DNA of 64,000 nt, from contig OX246741.1 of assembly GCA_945910005.1 (NCBI GenBank), positions 7,630,611 to 7,694,610 on the forward strand, given 5' to 3'. Source of the stretch: Isoperla grammatica (taxonomy: Eukaryota > Arthropoda > Insecta > Plecoptera > Perlodidae). Under the pieces are notes generated by a model. The model ran no database searches. It worked only from the letters and a program-made list of their open reading frames with translations, and was not told the origin of the DNA. Positions within the stretch are counted from its first letter, which is position 1; every line of letters begins with the position of its first letter. Position numbers and translations under genes: made by a program. This document shows positions 59,201 to 64,000 of this stretch, piece after piece.

Positions 59201-61091
59201 ATAATTAATAATAATAAGATAAAACACTACATTCAAAATACATGGTCATCACTCACCATACAAGCAAGCAACATTCTGACTAAAACTTAACAAGTTCCAA
59301 TTATGAAATACATACATAGTAGCAAATTAATGCATTTTAAAATTACTCTTTCAAACTTGTATTCCCAGCGGACAAGATTAAAATCTTATGGCATAAATAT
59401 AATTCAGTACACATGAATCAATGACACAATGAGCAACATTCCTTGGGTGACACAGTATGTATGCAACGGCAATGAGCACCTTAATTGGACCTAGTTACCA
59501 TCAAGTGCAGTGCAGGTTTAACAAGTGATATGGATCAGTCAACAATGGAAATATTTCTTAAATATTTTTTGCGTGTAAATCCTGCCAATTGCTTAGGGCT
59601 GCCTTACAATGAGAGCTCAAGACTAATGACTAGCTACAGTAACTGGAAATCACGTGGTCCCAAAGCATGTTTCGAAATACCAAAACTTTATCATGAAAGA
59701 TACTGCACTATCATCAACGTTTTTGCTATCACTGCCCACTTGTGATTGTTTTGTTGTTGTTATTGTTGGGTGATTTGGGTGGTCTGCTGCTAGATATTAC
59801 TTCCTAAGTTCCTATGTGTACACCAGACCCCCCCTATACACAGGTAGGTTGAACTGAAATAATTTTTCAAATGCAGTGTAGGGTCTACGTGTATATCTGG
59901 CTTGATTCAAATAAAGTGAACCAATCTGGTTGTTAGAGCTCTAAGCACTAGGGGCCAAAACTAACAACAATAAAGATAGCCATCTCTCATTGACCATTCC
60001 TTGCATTATGAGCAGTACCAATGAAATCCCATATTTTAACCATTGCTCTTAGTCACTATAGCCTATACACGTACTGTAATCGTTACGTATTAATCATTAG
60101 CTCTCATTGTGACGCAGCCCTTCCCACTGTTGCTAGTAGTAATACAATACTTTACCCTTACACAACTAAGAAAGCATCTGTATTAGGGTTGCCACCTTAA
60201 ACAGGTTCTGATATGGTATTATAGTTATACTAATACCTTGTTAAATTCTCACTTGTGAGAGGGTTCTGTAAAACATAATACACTTTACGTTTGTACAGAA
60301 ATTATTGGACTGAAATGGTTCATATGCCAAAATGAAATGTGTTCGTTTTTCCACACTCGGAGCTTTTACTACTTATTATTACATAATATCAAAATTCCCA
60401 ACCTGCAAAATGTTGGCAACCCTATTTGTGATTTTCTTGCACACCTTGTAACACTAATACACGTACTTTAAAACACATGTTGAACTGCTGAACAGTAATT
60501 ACCAACCAATATCTAAAATCTAAAAAGTAAAAAGCCAACTAACTTACACACAATATCCACTACTTTTTTACCTCTGATCACTCTACTAATTCTTAAATAT
60601 TTAACTGAAATAGGTACCGGTATTAGGTCCATGCAAAAGTATTGTACTTGCACACATATGACACATTATTTCTGATTACAGAAGTGGAAAGTCGTTTCAC
60701 GAGGCGCGACCCTGCATCCGGAAGTTTGTCACGTAGGCCATGCCATGCTGCACGGTAACATGAAGTCACAAGACGGGCGACAAGAATGATTGCATAATAC
60801 ACAACACATGCTTCACCATTTCATGTGCGTGATGGATTTTTGTTGATCGGACTAATTTTTTTGTACTTAGCGTCATTATTGCAAGTATGCAATGACGCAC
60901 ATTGCACCATTGCATGGACCTACTAACCCAATTTTCATGTATTAATTCACTATTTAAAAGTTAAAACAAGGAATGTCTTCACAGTCACAGTACTTTACTT
61001 ATGATAATAAAAACTAACTTGACTTGATAAACTTGATGATTAAAACTATTACAGTAACTACTTGACTTATAGGCCTAAGAAACATTGCATT
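56241..61091. other. Gene-poor 4.8 kb; possible CDC7 3' UTR or intergenic DNA
   Basis: AT-rich, with no recognisable exon on either strand. It lies just 3' of the CDC7 stop codon (minus strand). An AATAAA overlaps that stop, and further AATAAA words occur on the minus strand, so the transcript end cannot be placed. Confidence 0.4.
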
Positions 61092-62316
<1,225 letters not shown>

Positions 62317-62466
62317 CAAGTTTCTTAGCAACTTCCTGGAATTTCTTGGATCCAAACAAAGTGGTGAGTTCGGTCAGAGCTGCGATATCCGAGGGAGAAC
62401 GGAAGAATGGGTAACAGCCGCTCACCAGGCTGAGCATTATAACACCAGCGGCCCAGATGTCGACCG
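62317..62466 (-). CDS. CDC7: CDC7 kinase, penultimate exon (subdomains IX-X)
   Basis: 150 nt between the acceptor GTAACTGTTACAG and the donor CTTG|GTAAGT, phase 1 at both ends. It encodes AVDIWAAGVIMLSLVSGCYP + FF and then LTELTTLFGSKKFQEVAKKL. DIWAAG is the conserved D-x-W-x-x-G of kinase subdomain IX, and the following segment matches the CDC7-specific sequence (human DMWSAGVIFLSLLSG). Joined to the last exon, the frame reads [11 protein letters not shown]. Upstream exons (APE motif, activation loop, N-lobe) were not found and presumably lie beyond 64000. Confidence 0.95.
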
Positions 62467-62614
62467 CTGTAACAGTTACCACAGCATGTTTTAATTTAAC
62501 TAGACCACACATGCAGGGTGATTTCAAAGTCAAACAAATTATTCACATGTTTTACACCAGCTAACGGTAAATTAGGCCTATGTGGGGTTTTTAACTTCTA
62601 CAATGGCTTATACT

Positions 62615-63707
62615 TAGAGGTGTTTGTTTTTCGCGGACCGCGAAATCGCGAAAAGTGTTGATAAAGAAGGGGGAGATAAACGAAGTGTATAGGGAGTATG
62701 CAATAACGTCATTTCCGGTATCGCATGGTGGCCATACTGAGGTACTCTGTAAACATTTGTTTACGTTCTTCCGACACTTCATTGTTGCAATATTGCAGAT
62801 GTTCTTTGACTGACATATCAACTGTTTTCAAACAAAGGTTCCGTATTATAACTGAAAACAAAATAAGAACGCGTAAACTCTGTTTGAAGACAATCATTTA
62901 CATGTTTTATCATTTGTTATCATTGTTGTTATCATTTTCTTGAACTTTTACCTGCACACATATATCTATACGGCTTAAAACTGTGATTTTTCCTGGATAA
63001 CCTATGTGTTTTCTACTGACAGAACAAATGTAAACAAGCAATGTGTACCTCATAATGGCCGCCACGTGACGTCTATTGAATACGCCCTATATCTGTTGAT
63101 AGGCACCTTAAAAACATCAAAATTTCACCGCGAAAATTCGCGAAATCCATCAATTTCCAGTCATAACATCGAAATTTGTATTTAAGAGTGAAATAACACG
63201 AAATCTCGATTGTTTTTAATTTATTATGAAATTAAAAAAGAAAAAAATTAATTTATTATTACAGTCAAACGTCATTACAACACAATTGTGGGGACCTTAT
63301 ATTTTTTCATTATAATGATGATTTCGTTAAGAAGATCAACGATTTGTTTTTGCTGAAATTCGGCGTCAAGCAGAGCAAACGAGTACAATTCTGAGGGATT
63401 TTACGTGACGGACAAGAAGATTCTTATGTGTTGTGACTGCCGTCTTTAATTCGACCGTAAAGATACACTAGACAAACACAGGTTATGGTAATGTTAATAC
63501 ACTTCGTATTAACTACTACTAGTTTGTACATACAATTCAAATAAATTAAATTACATTAAATTTAAAATTCCTTTTTAATTTAAACATGTTTCTGGTGAAA
63601 TTTAATGTAGAAAATCTCCCAAAAAGCATAACACCGCCATAACATCAAAATTATTAAATCTATAAACGAAATTTAAGAAAACATAACACCATTTACAAAC
63701 ACCTCTA
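62615..63707. mobile_element. Non-autonomous hAT element, 1093 bp, in a CDC7 intron
   Basis: Termini TAGAGGTGTTTGT and ACAAACACCTCTA are inverse complements. The exact 8-bp duplication CTTATACT lies at 62607-62614 and 63708-63715. TAGAG-type ends with an 8-bp duplication are typical of hAT. The interior has no transposase frame. CGCGAAA-rich words near both ends (CGCGGACCGCGAAATCGCG; ACCGCGAAAATTCGCGAAAT) could be subterminal binding sites. Confidence 0.92.
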
Positions 63708-63715
63708 CTTATACT

Positions 63716-64000
63716 GTATGTTATATGTAAGGGGTAATTTGGAACCATCATAGCTACAAGGCACACAACAACAAATTAATGGTGTATAGTGATGTATTGA
63801 AAATAACTTCTTGTAACCAATAAAACCAATAAAATAATGTTTAAACATTGCATTAATTCCCCCTTACCCATCCCCCAGCAGTTTAGCCACTGCTTTGAGG
63901 GTAGGTGTACTATATGACATAATGTCCTTCACTGAAAATCAGTTTGAGTACGATAGACAGATACGAATTTAATCGTTCTTTATTTATTTAACTGCAAATG
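63716..64000 (-). other. CDC7 intron, continuing beyond the window
   Basis: No convincing upstream CDC7 exon. A short open segment at about 63860-63930 (minus strand) has splice-like borders but does not resemble CDC7. Confidence 0.5.

Noticed and set aside
63850..63940. Possible upstream CDC7 exon on the minus strand (KDIMSYSTPTLKAVAKLLGD)
   Set aside because: Splice-like borders and a compatible phase, but the peptide does not resemble the CDC7 segment expected before DIWAAG (APE...NQTT).

Overview
The window is nuclear DNA of an invertebrate animal. It is AT-rich and intron-containing, with GT-AG splice junctions, TIR transposons carrying host-style target-site duplications, an LTR retrotransposon, tRNA-derived repeats and many micro- and minisatellites. 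The frequent AGGCCTA motif and the coiled-coil Gag-like protein suggest a marine invertebrate, but the phylum cannot be fixed from sequence alone. Only two host genes are recognisable, both partial and both on the minus strand. One is an exon of an SLC7-family amino-acid transporter (11812-12087). The other is the last two exons of the replication kinase CDC7 (62317-62466 and 61092-61411). A short 5' exon behind a CpG-rich NRF1/YY1-type promoter at about 32.7-32.9 kb starts a further minus-strand transcription unit, or possibly the transporter gene itself.

Layout. 1-9.3 kb: mostly non-coding, with a 95-bp duplication, an orphan exon candidate at 2.3-2.5 kb, a 595-bp tandem duplication, a small MITE, (GACT)n and (TCTG)n microsatellites and a perfect 61-bp palindrome. 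9.3-12.1 kb: a 99-bp minisatellite that repeats the 3' end of the SLC7 exon together with its 5' splice site about 25 times. 12.1-32.3 kb: long gene-poor DNA with a hAT MITE and three fold-back repeats, one carrying hammerhead-like cores. 32.3-33.2 kb: a donor-site tandem array, first exon, promoter and hAT MITE. 33.7-36.1 kb: a complete 2.3-kb non-autonomous LTR retrotransposon with LTRs that look identical and one 543-codon Gag-like ORF. 37.9-38.9 kb: more fold-backs with hammerhead-like cores. 40.8-41.7 kb: a 56-bp minisatellite abutting a 1.66-kb satellite (41.7-50.6 kb), each unit of which carries two tRNA-like modules. 51.6-55.9 kb: an apparently intact 4.3-kb DNA transposon (35-bp TIRs, 4-bp TSD, four-exon gene for a predicted 775-residue DDE-type transposase) inserted into older satellite-related DNA. 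56.2-61.1 kb: gene-poor. 61.1-64 kb: the 3' end of CDC7 with a 1.1-kb hAT element in an intron.

The most notable objects are three. First, the intact multi-exon transposon with a clean empty-site inference and subterminal repeats; it resembles a widespread but poorly characterised transposase-like family and may be Sola-like. Second, the two tandem arrays that each regenerate a 5' splice site on the same strand. Third, the very young LTR element whose only product is a repeat-rich, Gag-like protein. No prokaryotic gene, CRISPR array, rRNA gene or canonical functional tRNA gene was found.
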